Below are positions 8,388 through 16,786 of a stretch of 64,000 bases of DNA, one piece after another. The stretch is from Streptomyces sp. CoH27 (lineage in GTDB: Bacteria; Actinomycetota; Actinomycetes; Streptomycetales; Streptomycetaceae), in assembly GCF_020181035.1 (NCBI RefSeq), contig NZ_JAIQYY010000010.1:291149-355148 (forward strand), given 5' to 3'. How positions within the stretch are numbered: the first letter of the stretch is position 1; each line of letters begins with the position of its first letter. A program made the position numbers and the translations under genes. The notes beneath the pieces were generated by a model. That model saw nothing but the letters and a program-made list of their open reading frames with translations. It was not told the origin of the DNA and ran no database searches.

Positions 8388-9014
8388 TCAGCTCAGCAGA
8401 TCGTCCACCTGGGCCTCGCCGACCCGGTACCGGCGGGCGATCTCCGCGCTGCACTCGTCGGTGGTCCCCTGGAGCCGCTGCCGGCGCCGGGAGACCTCCT
8501 GCTCGTACCGCACCAACCGGCCCATCGCGCTGGCCAGTTCGAGATCGGTCCGGGCCACGAGATCGCTCAGCTCGACCTCGCCGAGCATCTCGGCGGCCAG
8601 CTGCCGGAACTCCTCGTTGTGCGGGGTGCCGAGCGTGACATGGCGGGCGGAGGAGCGGTACTGGGCCGGGGCGTCCTGCAGGATCTCCGGCAGCCGGTCC
8701 ACCACGGAGCCGTCCGCCGGCGCCGGCACGGCGGCCCGGCCGCGCCGGGTGAGCTCCGCGCGCAGGATGTCGATCCGGCCCTGGAGCAGCCGCCGCACAT
8801 AGCTGAGGTCGGCCTCGTCGCGCTGGGCGTCCCGGCGCAGGGTGCGCAGCTCGGGCAGACTGAGCCGGGCCAGATCGTGCTCACAGGGCTCCCCGGGCAG
8901 CGCGGGGCCCTGGGGGCCGTCGGCACGCTGGGCGGGCGGCCGGTACGCCGTCTCCGGCGGCTGTGCCTGGACCCCTTGGGTCCCCAGCCGCCCGCTGGTA
9001 CTCGGTGTGCTCAT
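8388..9014 (-). CDS. rsiG: RsiG, c-di-GMP-dependent anti-sigma factor
   Basis: RsiG sequesters the sporulation sigma factor WhiG when loaded with cyclic di-GMP. The protein (208 residues) contains both copies of the diagnostic c-di-GMP signature E(X)3S(X)2R(X)3Q(X)3D. One lies in a predicted helix in the first half ([16 protein letters not shown]), the other in the second half ([16 protein letters not shown]). These helices form the antiparallel coiled coil that binds a c-di-GMP dimer. ATG 9014 is preceded by AGGAG at good spacing, so the longer open frame upstream is ignored. The N-terminal 60 residues are Pro/Gln-rich and probably disordered. It places part of the developmental switch in this window. 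Confidence 0.93.
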   Translation of the reverse strand: MSTPSTSGRLGTQGVQAQPPETAYRPPAQRADGPQGPALPGEPCEHDLARLSLPELRTLRRDAQRDEADLSYVRRLLQGRIDILRAELTRRGRAAVPAPADGSVVDRLPEILQDAPAQYRSSARHVTLGTPHNEEFRQLAAEMLGEVELSDLVARTDLELASAMGRLVRYEQEVSRRRQRLQGTTDECSAEIARRYRVGEAQVDDLLS

Positions 9015-9174
9015 GGTGCTCCTGACCGTCCCCTCGACCGGCGCCTGGAAGCATCGTGCCACCCCGAGCGACCGCTATGTGACCGAGTGCCCCCGAACGG
9101 CCGCACATGGGCGGTAAGGGATTGATAATGGGCCCGCTGTGAGCGGGCGCCGGGCACCCGGCATGATGGTCCGC

Positions 9175-9600
9175 ATGCGAGCGGTGGTACAGCGGGTGGA
9201 CGGCGCCAGTGTCGTCGTGGACGGCGAGACGGTGGGCGCGATCGAGGGCGAGGGGCTGTGCGTCCTCGTCGGGGTGACCCATGAGGACACCAAGGAGAAG
9301 GCGGCCCAGCTCGCCCGCAAGCTGTGGTCGATCCGGATGCTCCAGGACGAGAGGTCCTGCAGCGACATCGACGCCCCGCTGCTGGTCATCAGCCAGTTCA
9401 CGCTCTACGGCGACGCCCGCAAGGGCCGCCGCCCCACCTGGAACGCGGCGGCCCCCGGCGATGTCGCCGAGCCCCTGGTGGACGAGGTGGTCTCCCAGCT
9501 GCGCGCCCTCGGCGCGACGGTGGCGACGGGCCGGTTCGGCGCACAGATGAGCGTGTCCCTGACGAACGACGGCCCGTTCACGGTGCTGCTGGAGATGTGA
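9175..9600 (+). CDS. dtd: D-aminoacyl-tRNA deacylase
   Basis: This 141-residue Dtd protein hydrolyses D-amino acids, and glycine mischarged on tRNA-Ala, from tRNA. It starts with the canonical MRAVVQRV, so ATG 9175 is chosen over upstream codons. It carries the two active-site motifs [15 protein letters not shown] and NDGPFT, the latter containing the Gly-cisPro chirality filter. Length matches the family. It is convergent with ygfZ, whose stop lies 23 bp away. Confidence 0.96.
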   Translation: MRAVVQRVDGASVVVDGETVGAIEGEGLCVLVGVTHEDTKEKAAQLARKLWSIRMLQDERSCSDIDAPLLVISQFTLYGDARKGRRPTWNAAAPGDVAEPLVDEVVSQLRALGATVATGRFGAQMSVSLTNDGPFTVLLEM

Positions 9601-9623
9601 TTCCTCCCCTTCCCGACGGCGTC

Positions 9624-10589
9624 CTAAGGCTCGACCACGACCTCCTGCGCGGCGGCGGTGTCCCCGGCGACCAGCCGCGCGTCGAGGGGCACATTCCGCT
9701 TGACCAGCGCCAGCGCCACCGGCCCCAGCTCATGGTGCCGGACGGACGTGGTCACGAACCCGATCCTGCGTCCGTCGGGCCCCTCGTCCGCGAGCCGGAT
9801 CTCGGTCCCCGGCACCGGCAGATGGACCTCACTCCCGTCCAGGTGGAGGAACACCAGCCGACGCGGCGGCTTGCCCAGGTTCTGCACCCGGGCCACGGTC
9901 TCCTGCCCCCGGTAGCAGCCCTTCTGCAGATGCACGGCCGTACCGATCCAGCCCAGCTCGTGCGGAATGGTCCGGTGGTCGGTCTCGAAGCCGAGCCGGG
10001 GCCGGTGGTGCTCGACGCGCAGCGCCTCGTAGGCGAGGATCCCGGCGGCAGGCCCGTGCGACTCGGCGAAGGACTCCAGGTCGGCGCGGGGCAGGAACAG
10101 ATCACGCCCGTACGGGGTCTCCCGTACGACGACCCCGTCCGGCACCTCCCCGATGGACCCGGCGGGAAGGTGGACGACGGCGAAGTCGTCCGTCCGGTCG
10201 GCGACCTCGACCCGGTAGAAGAACTTCATCGACTCCAGGTAGGCGACGAGCGCCTCCCGCGTCCCCGGCTCCACGTGCGCCCACACGGTCGTACCGTCAT
10301 CGACCAGGTACAACGCGTGCTCGATGTGCCCGTGTGCGGAGAGGATCAGCGCCTCGGTGGCCTCGCCGACCGGCAGCTCGCTGACGTGCTGGGTGAGGAG
10401 CAGATGCAGCCAGCTCAGCCGGTCGTCGCCGGTGACGGTGATGACACCGCGATGGGACAGGTCGACGAATCCGGTGCCGTCGGCGAGGGCGCGCTGCTCC
10501 CGGAACAGATCGCCGTAGTGCGCGGCGACACCTTCGTCCACACCCTCGGCGGGAACGGCGCCGGGCAGGGACAGCAGAGGGCTCTTCAT
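9624..10589 (-). CDS. ygfZ: YgfZ/CAF17-like Fe-S cluster assembly protein
   Basis: This 321-residue protein belongs to the folate-dependent YgfZ/GcvT-like family that helps assemble or repair iron-sulfur clusters. The family signature KGCYRGQETVARV is present near residue 220 with its conserved Cys. The fold is the tripartite GcvT-type barrel. It lies 9 bp downstream of the nur-type gene and is probably co-transcribed with it. Confidence 0.93.
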   Translation of the reverse strand: MKSPLLSLPGAVPAEGVDEGVAAHYGDLFREQRALADGTGFVDLSHRGVITVTGDDRLSWLHLLLTQHVSELPVGEATEALILSAHGHIEHALYLVDDGTTVWAHVEPGTREALVAYLESMKFFYRVEVADRTDDFAVVHLPAGSIGEVPDGVVVRETPYGRDLFLPRADLESFAESHGPAAGILAYEALRVEHHRPRLGFETDHRTIPHELGWIGTAVHLQKGCYRGQETVARVQNLGKPPRRLVFLHLDGSEVHLPVPGTEIRLADEGPDGRRIGFVTTSVRHHELGPVALALVKRNVPLDARLVAGDTAAAQEVVVEP

Positions 10590-10598
10590 ACGGCCACC

Positions 10599-11048
10599 CT
10601 ACGACGCGGTGGTCGAACTCTCCGATGATCCTTTCAGCGAACAGTCCTTGCACCGGCCGAAGATCGCGAAGTGCTTCATGTCGGTGTCGAACCCGAACTG
10701 CGCCCGCAGCTTGGCGGTGAACTCCGCGGCCACGTCCACATCGGCCTCGATCACCCTCTCGCAGTCCCGGCACACCAGGTGCAGATGATGATGCCGGTCG
10801 GCGAGGTGGTAGGTGGGCGCACCGTGCCCCAGATGGGCGTGGCTGACCAGGCCCAGCTCCTCCAGGAGCTCCAGCGTCCGGTAGACCGTGGAAATGTTGA
10901 CCCCCGACGCCGTCTTCTTCACTTCCGTGAGGATGGCGTCGGGGGTCGCGTGCACAAGGTTGTCCACGGCTTCGAGCACAAGCTGCCGCTGCGGCGTCAG
11001 CCGGTAGCCGCGCTGCCTGAGGTCACTCTTCCAGTCGGTGCTCACCAC
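10599..11048 (-). CDS. nur: Fur-family regulator, Nur type
   Basis: This 149-residue Fur-family metalloregulator has a winged helix (TPQRQLVLEAV, then NISTVYRTLELLEELGLV) followed by the metal-binding dimerisation domain with HHHLHLVCRDC and a C-terminal CKDC. The start MVSTDWKSDLRQRGYRLTPQ and the block SHAHLGHGAPTYHLADRHHH match my memory of Streptomyces Nur, which represses nickel uptake and the Fe-superoxide dismutase gene when nickel is bound. FurA or Zur is a less likely alternative. I found no obvious operator by eye upstream. Confidence 0.85.
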   Translation of the reverse strand: MVSTDWKSDLRQRGYRLTPQRQLVLEAVDNLVHATPDAILTEVKKTASGVNISTVYRTLELLEELGLVSHAHLGHGAPTYHLADRHHHLHLVCRDCERVIEADVDVAAEFTAKLRAQFGFDTDMKHFAIFGRCKDCSLKGSSESSTTAS

Positions 11049-11064
11049 ACCGACGAGTCTAGGA

Positions 11065-11640
11065 CTACTTAAAGAACGCGATGCCGTCGTCGGGCATGTC
11101 CTGCGGGAGGGCCTTGGCCCAGCGCTCGACTTCCTCCGGGGTGACGACCTTCTTCAGGTGGGCCGACATGTAGGGGCGCAGCTCGACCTCGGGGGTCTGC
11201 TTCTCGCCGACCCACATCAGGTCGCTCTTGACGTAGCCGTAGAGCCGCTTGCCACCGCTGTACGGCCGGGCGGCGGCCGTGCGGGCGACGGCGTCCGTGA
11301 CGAGATCGATCTGCGGCTTCTTGTCCGCCAGCTCGCCATACCAGATCTCGATGACACCGTCGTCGCGGGTCATCGTCACCTCGACCTTGCGGTCGGCGTC
11401 GATCCGCCAGAAGCCGTGCTCCGACTCCAGGGGGCGGACCTTGTTGCCGTCGTTGTCCAGCACCCAGGTGTGGGAGCGGTACTCCAGGAAGTCCCGGCCG
11501 TCGTGGCTGAAGGTGACCTCCTGCCCGAAGTTGCACTTCTCCGAGCCGGGGAAGTCGTGCACGCCCGCGCCGGCCCAGTTGCCGAGCAGGAAGGCGAGCG
11601 GGACGAGGCCCTTGTGCAGGTCGGACGGGATCTCGATCAT
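11065..11640 (-). CDS. Nitrobindin-like heme beta-barrel protein
   Basis: This 191-residue protein is of the nitrobindin/FABP-like (UPF0678) family, ten-stranded barrels that bind heme and isomerise peroxynitrite to nitrate in characterised members. The family motif GNWAGAGVHDFPG is at about residues 20-32. A His near the C-terminal part, in MSAHLKKV, is the probable heme ligand; this is inference from the family. ATG 11640 with AGGAAAG upstream is preferred to TTG 11649. It lies just downstream of a tiny membrane peptide gene on the same strand. Confidence 0.85.
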   Translation of the reverse strand: MIEIPSDLHKGLVPLAFLLGNWAGAGVHDFPGSEKCNFGQEVTFSHDGRDFLEYRSHTWVLDNDGNKVRPLESEHGFWRIDADRKVEVTMTRDDGVIEIWYGELADKKPQIDLVTDAVARTAAARPYSGGKRLYGYVKSDLMWVGEKQTPEVELRPYMSAHLKKVVTPEEVERWAKALPQDMPDDGIAFFK

Positions 11641-11666
11641 GATCGGCAAGCTTTCCTAGACGAGGT

Positions 11667-11765
11667 TCAGCGCTGGCCCTGGTACAGCTTCTTCACGGCC
11701 AGACCGGCGAAGGCGAGCACGCCGACGCAGACCAGGACCAGCAGGGTTTCGAAGAAGATCTCCAC
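11667..11765 (-). CDS. 32-residue single-span membrane peptide
   Basis: This short gene encodes VEIFFETLLVLVCVGVLAFA followed by GLAVKKLYQGQR, a single hydrophobic helix with a positive C-terminal tail. GTG 11765 is preceded by AAGGAG with ideal spacing (GCACCC), strong evidence for translation. It ends 26 bp before the nitrobindin-like start and may form a small operon with it. Function is unknown; single-span micropeptides usually modulate a membrane partner. Confidence 0.65.
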   Translation of the reverse strand: MEIFFETLLVLVCVGVLAFAGLAVKKLYQGQR

Positions 11766-11862
11766 GGGTGCTCCTTGAGCGAGGGTGGGCATACGACAGA
11801 GCCGGGCCCCAGCTTACGCGGCCGGGACCTGGCTCTCCGTATGAGGTGCGCTGTCCGGGCGC

Positions 11863-12141
11863 TCAGCCCTTGACGCCGTCGACGAAGGCCTTCCAGGCGG
11901 GGGCGCCGAAGAGGAGGGGGGTGCGGGTGGTGTCCTTGCTGTCGCGGACGGGGACGAGGCCCTTGGCGGGGAGGTTGTGGGCGACCTCCAGGCAGGCGCC
12001 GCCGTCCGAGTTGCTGTACGAGCTCTTGCGCCAGTCGGCTGCGGTCAGGAGATCGTCGGAGACCTCGACGCAGTTGCCGCCGTCCTGGTTGCTGTAGCTG
12101 CTCTTGCGCCACGTCACGTTGCTCAGGTCGATGGCTCGCAT
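11863..12141 (-). CDS. Tandem DUF397 protein, XRE partner
   Basis: This 92-residue protein contains two copies of the DUF397 motif: TWRKSSYSNQDGGNCVEV near the start and WRKSSYSNSDGGACLEVA about 30 residues later. It ends with the usual VRDSKD...FVDGVKG tail. DUF397 proteins are the small partners of WhiJ-type XRE regulators in Streptomyces. Its start lies inside the upstream XRE gene (19-bp overlap), so the pair is translationally coupled. The internal duplication of the motif is less common than the single-copy form. Confidence 0.9.
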   Translation of the reverse strand: MRAIDLSNVTWRKSSYSNQDGGNCVEVSDDLLTAADWRKSSYSNSDGGACLEVAHNLPAKGLVPVRDSKDTTRTPLLFGAPAWKAFVDGVKG

Positions 12142-12962
12142 GGCGCTTCCTCCAGCATCCGCTTGATGAACTCCCGCGATTCGTCCGGAGTTAGGGACAA
12201 ATCGCGTACTCGATCGTATCGAAGCTGGAGCCACTGGACAGCCGTACTTTCTTGGACCAGTTCGCCTGAGTAGCCCGTTTCCACCCAGGCAACGGTCCCA
12301 GCGGGGCCTTGCAGGAACATGGTGTCGGTGTCTGTCAGCCCATGCAGCCCCTTCGTCGAAGGCAGCACCTGGACGATGACATTGGGGCGCTCCCCCATCT
12401 CCAGAAGATGGCGCAATTGCGCCCGCCACGCCTCCGGATCACGGAGCGGGGTGCGCAATACCGCCTCGGAGAGGATCGCACGGAACTGCGGCCCGCCCTC
12501 CGCCAGCAGCAGTTCCCGGCGCCCCATACGGGCTGCCACCTGCTTCTCCAGCTCAGCACCCGTCAGCCCGCCCTGCTGGAGCAACTCGGTGGCGTACTCG
12601 GGAGTTTGCAGCAGGCCAGGCATGATGCCCGGCGAGTACTGCCACATGCTCACCGCCTCAGCCTCCAGCAGCATGTACCGCCGGTACCGCTCCCTGAACT
12701 GCGTCTGGTCGGCCATCGCCAACTCCCACAGCGTGAGCAACTTGTCGCCCGTGCCGTAGTACAGATCCAGCGCCTCTACGACCTCCGGCCCGCCCAGCGT
12801 CTGCCCCTTCTCCATCTTCCCGAAGAGCGACGCGTCCCAGCCCACCGCGTCGGCCAGCGCCCGCAAGCTCACGCCCTTCATCGCGCGCAGTAACCGCACC
12901 TCCTCGGCGAAACGAGCCCTCGGCTCCTGACTGCGACCCGTGATGGCCCTGCGCTGCGGCAC
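12123..12962 (-). CDS. XRE-family regulator with DUF5753 domain
   Basis: This 279-residue WhiJ-like regulator has an N-terminal helix-turn-helix (LRALADAVGWDASLFGKMEK, about residues 32-51) followed by the DUF5753 domain (WQYSPGIMPGLLQTPEYATE and YDRVRDLSLTPDESREFIKR). Such proteins pair with DUF397 partners and modulate development and antibiotic production. The DUF397 gene overlaps its 3' end. It is divergent from the small-gene operon at 13135-14008, and the 172-bp gap probably holds both promoters. GTG 12962 follows GGGGAGG. Confidence 0.9.
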   Translation of the reverse strand: MPQRRAITGRSQEPRARFAEEVRLLRAMKGVSLRALADAVGWDASLFGKMEKGQTLGGPEVVEALDLYYGTGDKLLTLWELAMADQTQFRERYRRYMLLEAEAVSMWQYSPGIMPGLLQTPEYATELLQQGGLTGAELEKQVAARMGRRELLLAEGGPQFRAILSEAVLRTPLRDPEAWRAQLRHLLEMGERPNVIVQVLPSTKGLHGLTDTDTMFLQGPAGTVAWVETGYSGELVQESTAVQWLQLRYDRVRDLSLTPDESREFIKRMLEEAPCEPST

Positions 12963-13134
12963 CGCACCCTCCCCGACTGTCGAACTTGTGGAATTTAGAC
13001 GGCCGATCCGGCACTAACGGCCATTCCGCTCGATTCCGCCTCCGTACTGGGCCATCCTCAATACCAGCCCAGGTGCACGCAGAGTAGTGCAACTGTCGCA
13101 TTCCGTATAGATGTTGAGGAAAGGAGCAAAGCCC

Positions 13135-13392
13135 ATGGGAACGGATCCGGCCACCCCGCTGTACGACCCCGTACGCCTGCGTGCCGACGTCCGGGCCGCC
13201 AACGAGCGCGCGCAGGCGCTGCCGCCGGACCCCGAGGACCTGAGCCGGCCGCCCCGCCCCGTCCCGGGATGCGCGGCGTGCCTGACGCTCGCCGAGCGGC
13301 GGGAGTCGGCGCGGGCGGCGTACGACCGGAGCGCGGAGACGGATGCCAACGTGTTGCTGCGGCAGCACCAGCGACAGGAGCACAGGGCATGA
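13135..13392 (+). CDS. Small soluble protein of unknown function
   Basis: This 85-residue protein is rich in Asp, Arg and Pro, with a CAAC motif (GCAACLTLAERRE) near the middle and a charged helical C-terminus. ATG 13135 follows AGGAAAGGAG. I do not recognise the family. It is translationally coupled (ATGA) to the next gene and stands opposite the XRE regulator, an arrangement that suggests control by that regulator. Confidence 0.7.
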   Translation: MGTDPATPLYDPVRLRADVRAANERAQALPPDPEDLSRPPRPVPGCAACLTLAERRESARAAYDRSAETDANVLLRQHQRQEHRA

Positions 13393-13649
13393 GCGGACTG
13401 CCGTACGAGGAATGCAAGCGGTGGCGGGACGAGGGGCGGACCTTACGGACAGCCGAGGCGACCGAGTACGACACCCCGCCCGCCTACGCCCTGCCGCCCT
13501 TCCACCCCGACCACCCGCCCCACCGCAAGCAGAACCGGCACCGGCGTACCCGCTCCGTCGACGGAGCTCTCGTCAGCGGCGCGCTCTCCCTCCTCTGCGT
13601 GGTCACCCTGGTCGTCACCGTCGTCGTCGCGGCTACGCTTCCCTCATGA
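13389..13649 (+). CDS. Small C-terminally anchored membrane protein
   Basis: This 86-residue protein has a hydrophilic N-terminal two thirds (GLPYEECKRWRDEGR motif, then Pro/His-rich) and one C-terminal membrane helix (GALSLLCVVTLVVTVVVAAT). Start and stop each overlap neighbours by the ATGA arrangement, so it is the middle member of a three-gene coupled operon. Function is unknown. Confidence 0.7.
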   Translation: MSGLPYEECKRWRDEGRTLRTAEATEYDTPPAYALPPFHPDHPPHRKQNRHRRTRSVDGALVSGALSLLCVVTLVVTVVVAATLPS

Positions 13650-14008
13650 CCAAGAAGCTCGTGATCAAGGTGACGGCCGGGGCCGACGCGCCCGAGCGCT
13701 GTTCGCAGGCGTTCACCGTGGCGGCGGTGGCCGTGGCCAGCGGCGTCGAGGTCTCGCTGTGGCTGACCGGGGAGTCGTCCTGGTTCGCGCTGCCGGGGCG
13801 GGCGGCGGAGTTCGAGCTGCCGCACGCCGCTCCGCTGCCGGATCTGATCGAGTCGATCCTGGCCGCCGGGCGCATCACGCTGTGCACGCAGTGCGCGGCC
13901 CGCCGGGAGATCACCGAGAAGGACGTCATCGAGGGCGTACGGATCGCGGGCGCGCAGGTCTTCGTCCAGGAGGCGCTGGCGGACGGCGCGCAGGCCCTCG
14001 TCTACTGA
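13646..14008 (+). CDS. DsrE-family protein
   Basis: This 120-residue protein has the DsrE/DsrF-like alpha/beta fold: an initial strand KLVIKVTAGADAPERCSQAF, then VEVSLWLTGESSWF and a conserved LCTQCAARREI with a CxxC that could take part in sulfur or thiol chemistry. The family contains sulfur carriers and peroxiredoxin-like proteins. It overlaps the preceding membrane-protein gene by ATGA and ends 4 bp from the convergent DUF3099 gene. Confidence 0.85.
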   Translation: MTKKLVIKVTAGADAPERCSQAFTVAAVAVASGVEVSLWLTGESSWFALPGRAAEFELPHAAPLPDLIESILAAGRITLCTQCAARREITEKDVIEGVRIAGAQVFVQEALADGAQALVY

Positions 14009-14012
14009 CGTC

Positions 14013-14285
14013 TCACTGTCTGTCGCTGCCCGGACGCTTCTTGCCGTCCAGCTCGTCCCACCACTCGTCCGACTGCGGGTCGCCGGACGGATCGTCCCAC
14101 CAGCGGTCCTCCGGCCCCCGCCGGTTGGCGATCATCGCCGCGACCGGCGGGATCAGCATGGCCACGATGCACAGGGCGACGGCCGCGGGGATCGACCAGA
14201 TGCGCACGACCGCCCAGGCCAGGACGAAGAGCCCGATGCAGGTCCCCATCATGGCGAAGTAGATGTGGCGCCGCCGCGCGTACAT
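14013..14285 (-). CDS. DUF3099 membrane protein
   Basis: This 90-residue protein has two membrane helices (about residues 8-28 and 33-52) and an acidic, Trp-rich C-terminus (RWWDDPSGDPQSDEWWDELD). That layout fits DUF3099, a family common in actinobacteria and of unknown function. The start MYARRRHIYFAMMG is typical, so ATG 14285 is chosen over an upstream codon. Confidence 0.8.
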   Translation of the reverse strand: MYARRRHIYFAMMGTCIGLFVLAWAVVRIWSIPAAVALCIVAMLIPPVAAMIANRRGPEDRWWDDPSGDPQSDEWWDELDGKKRPGSDRQ

Positions 14286-14412
14286 ACGTCCAGGGTAGGC
14301 CGGGAGGGGCCGGGAGGCCCCTGTCACAACTGATCGACAATCGCCGCTCGGCCGTCCCCCGCAGGGTTACCGTGACGTAGCCGTACACCGCCGACCCCGG
14401 GGGAACCACCAC

Positions 14413-15156
14413 ATGCGCGCCCTGCGAATAATCCTGATCCTCGTCGTCATCCTGGGCGGGCTGTTCGTGATCGCGGACCGGGTCGCCGTGCACTTCGCCG
14501 AGGGGCAGGCCGCCGACAAGCTGAAGTCGAGGGAGAACCTGGCCTCGACGCCCGACGTCAGCATCAAGGGGTTCCCGTTCCTCACGCAGGTCGCGGGCGG
14601 GTCGCTGGACGATGTCGAGGTGGGGATCAAGGACTACGACGCCGCGACCGGGACCGCCGGCAAGACGATCCGGATCGACGATCTGAAGGCCGACATGAAG
14701 GGCGTCTCCTTCTCCGGCGACTACAGCTCCGCCACCGCCGACAGCGCCACCGGCACCGCGACCATCTCCTACGCCGAGCTGCTGAAGACCGCCAAGTCCG
14801 AGCCGACCGAGGTCGCCCCGGGGCTCCAGGCCCGGGTCGTGGGCCTGTCCGACGGCGGCAACGGCAAGATCAAGGTCGCGGTCCATGTGACGGGCTCGTT
14901 CCTGTCCATTCCGGTCGACCAGACGACGTCCGTGCTGAGCTCCGTGACCGTCGTGGACAACAAGGTCGAGGTCCACGCCGACTCCCTGCCCGACCTGGCC
15001 GCCATCTCCGTCGCCGAGAACCGCGTCCGCCAGATCACCGACTTCCAGCAGGCCATCAACCAGCTGCCCGGCGGCATCAAGCTGGACAAGGTGCAGGCCG
15101 CGCCGAACGGTGTGGAGATCCTGGTGAAGGGTTCGGACGTCAAGCTGGCGGGGTAG
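14413..15156 (+). CDS. DUF2993 (LmeA-like) lipid-binding exported protein
   Basis: This 247-residue protein has an N-terminal signal anchor (LRIILILVVILGGLFVIADR) followed by a DUF2993 domain. The domain starts with KGFPFLTQVAGGSLDDVEV, the family signature. In mycobacteria the related LmeA binds phosphoinositides and assists lipomannan maturation. The protein probably faces the outside of the membrane. It is transcribed away from DUF3099. Confidence 0.85.
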   Translation: MRALRIILILVVILGGLFVIADRVAVHFAEGQAADKLKSRENLASTPDVSIKGFPFLTQVAGGSLDDVEVGIKDYDAATGTAGKTIRIDDLKADMKGVSFSGDYSSATADSATGTATISYAELLKTAKSEPTEVAPGLQARVVGLSDGGNGKIKVAVHVTGSFLSIPVDQTTSVLSSVTVVDNKVEVHADSLPDLAAISVAENRVRQITDFQQAINQLPGGIKLDKVQAAPNGVEILVKGSDVKLAG

Positions 15157-15376
15157 GGACACTCGCGGTGGATGCCCCCTCGTCCGCCCCCTCGTCCGCC
15201 CCGTCCGACTGGCGAGACGGTGACGTCCGTACCGTAGATGCCATCACCCACACGGGCGCCCGGAGGCCGCGCGAGCCTGCCCCGGGCGGGATACACGTCC
15301 CACCATTCGGACGATCGCGTCTCGTCATATGACACACCGGTGACACGCCCGGCCGTACGTCCCTACGATCGGGGCC

Positions 15377-15457
15377 ATGAGGCGACAGGCGGATCTCACC
15401 AAGCGGCGGGCAGTGGACCTGTGCCGCGTTGCCGCCATGCTCTGTCGCCCCTTCTGA
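15377..15457 (+). CDS. Cys/Arg-containing leader peptide for sulfurtransferase operon
   Basis: A 26-codon reading frame lies 132 bp upstream of the sulfurtransferase gene. It starts at ATG 15377, and its second half reads RRAVDLCRVAAMLCRPF, with two Cys codons both followed by Arg. Streptomyces sulfur-assimilation genes are often preceded by such Cys-containing leader peptides, thought to sense cysteinyl-tRNA by ribosome stalling. A hairpin begins three bases after the stop codon. The leader role is inferred from composition and position. Confidence 0.7.
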   Translation: MRRQADLTKRRAVDLCRVAAMLCRPF

Positions 15458-15459
15458 GT

Positions 15460-15476
15460 GGAAGCCGAGCGCTTCC
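15460..15476 (+). promoter_or_regulatory. Hairpin after leader peptide, possible attenuator
   Basis: A perfect 6-bp inverted repeat (GGAAGC and GCTTCC with a 5-base loop) begins three bases after the leader-peptide stop codon. A ribosome stalled on the Cys codons would change its folding. It lacks a U-tract, so it might act on translation or as part of a larger structure. Confidence 0.4.
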
Positions 15477-15589
15477 GCATCCCTCAGCCGCCCTGCTGGT
15501 AAGGGCACCCGTGCGCCGCCCGCACCGTCGAGCGCGCACCCCCGCCACTTCTGCACGCCCCGCCGCGACTGCCCCGGAGGAGAAAGAGC

Positions 15590-16435
15590 ATGAGCCGCAG
15601 CGACGTCCTCGTAGACGCCGACTGGGTCCAGGCGAACCTGGACAACCCGAACATCGCCCTCGTGGAGGTGGACGAGGACACGTCCGCCTACGAGAAGAAC
15701 CACATCAAGAACGCGATCCGCATCGACTGGACCAAGGACCTCCAGGACCCGGTCCGCCGCGACTTCGTCGACCAGGCCGGCTTCGAGAAGCTGCTGTCGG
15801 AGAAGGGCATCGCCAACGACACGCTGGTGATCCTCTACGGCGGCAACAACAACTGGTTCGCGTCGTACGCCTACTGGTACTTCAAGCTGTACGGCCACGA
15901 GAACGTCAAGCTGCTCGACGGCGGCCGCAAGAAGTGGGAGCTGGACGCCCGCGAGCTGGTCCCCGGCGACGAGGTCCCCGAGCGCGCCAAGACGGAGTAC
16001 AAGGCCAAGCCGCAGGACGCCTCGATCCGCGCCTTCCGTGACGACGTCGTCGCCGCGATCGGCAGCCACAACCTGGTCGACGTGCGCTCCCCCGACGAGT
16101 TCAGCGGCAAGCTGCTCGCCCCGGCCCACCTGCCGCAGGAGCAGTCGCAGCGCCCCGGCCACGTGCCCAGCGCCAAGAACATCCCGTGGTCCAAGAACGC
16201 CAACGACGACGGCACCTTCAAGTCGGACGAGGAGCTCAAGGAGCTCTACGCCGAGGAGAACGTCGACCTCGCCAAGGACACGATCGCCTACTGCCGCATC
16301 GGTGAGCGCTCGGCCCTGACCTGGTTCGTGCTGCACGAGCTGCTCGGCGTCCAGAACGTCAAGAACTACGACGGCTCCTGGACCGAGTACGGCTCCCTCG
16401 TCGGCGTGCCGATCGAGCTCGGCTCCGGCAAGTAA
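15590..16435 (+). CDS. cysA: Thiosulfate sulfurtransferase (rhodanese)
   Basis: This 281-residue protein has two rhodanese domains, as in mycobacterial CysA2/SseA. It transfers sulfane sulfur from thiosulfate to cyanide or another thiophile through a persulfide. The C-terminal domain holds the active-site loop AYCRIGERS with the catalytic Cys near residue 236. LVDVRSPDEFSGK is the typical rhodanese strand. GGAGGAGAAAGAGC precedes ATG 15590. The symbol follows actinobacterial usage and does not mean the sulfate ABC ATPase. It is followed 27 bp later by a DUF1416 gene. Confidence 0.93.
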   Translation: MSRSDVLVDADWVQANLDNPNIALVEVDEDTSAYEKNHIKNAIRIDWTKDLQDPVRRDFVDQAGFEKLLSEKGIANDTLVILYGGNNNWFASYAYWYFKLYGHENVKLLDGGRKKWELDARELVPGDEVPERAKTEYKAKPQDASIRAFRDDVVAAIGSHNLVDVRSPDEFSGKLLAPAHLPQEQSQRPGHVPSAKNIPWSKNANDDGTFKSDEELKELYAEENVDLAKDTIAYCRIGERSALTWFVLHELLGVQNVKNYDGSWTEYGSLVGVPIELGSGK

Positions 16436-16462
16436 GACATCCCACTTCTCAGGAGAAACAGC

Positions 16463-16753
16463 ATGTGCGGAGCGAAGGCCGGCGGCCCGGACGCCTCGAC
16501 GATCAAGCCCGGTGAGACCACGATCCAGGGTCAGGTGACCCGCGACGGCGAGCCGGTGACGGGCTACGTCCGTCTGCTGGACTCGACCGGCGAGTTCACG
16601 GCCGAGGTCCCGACCTCGGCGACCGGCCAGTTCCGGTTCTACGCGGCCGAGGGCACGTGGACCGTGCGCGCGCTGGTGCCGGGCGGCTCCGCCGACCGCA
16701 CGGTTGTCGTGGCGGAGAAGGGCGGGCTGGCTGAGGTCGCCATCGCGGTCTGA
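16463..16753 (+). CDS. DUF1416 protein, sulfurtransferase partner
   Basis: This 96-residue protein starts MCGAKAGGPD and is predicted to be an all-beta, transthyretin-like fold (GYVRLLDSTGEFTAEV, FRFYAAEGTWTVRALVPGG). That fits DUF1416, which regularly follows the sulfurtransferase gene in actinobacteria. Function is unknown, though its context points to sulfur metabolism. GGAGAAACAGC precedes the ATG. A strong terminator follows. Confidence 0.88.
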   Translation: MCGAKAGGPDASTIKPGETTIQGQVTRDGEPVTGYVRLLDSTGEFTAEVPTSATGQFRFYAAEGTWTVRALVPGGSADRTVVVAEKGGLAEVAIAV

Positions 16754-16786
16754 GCGAGCCGAGGGCTCAGTGACGGCTGAGTGACG

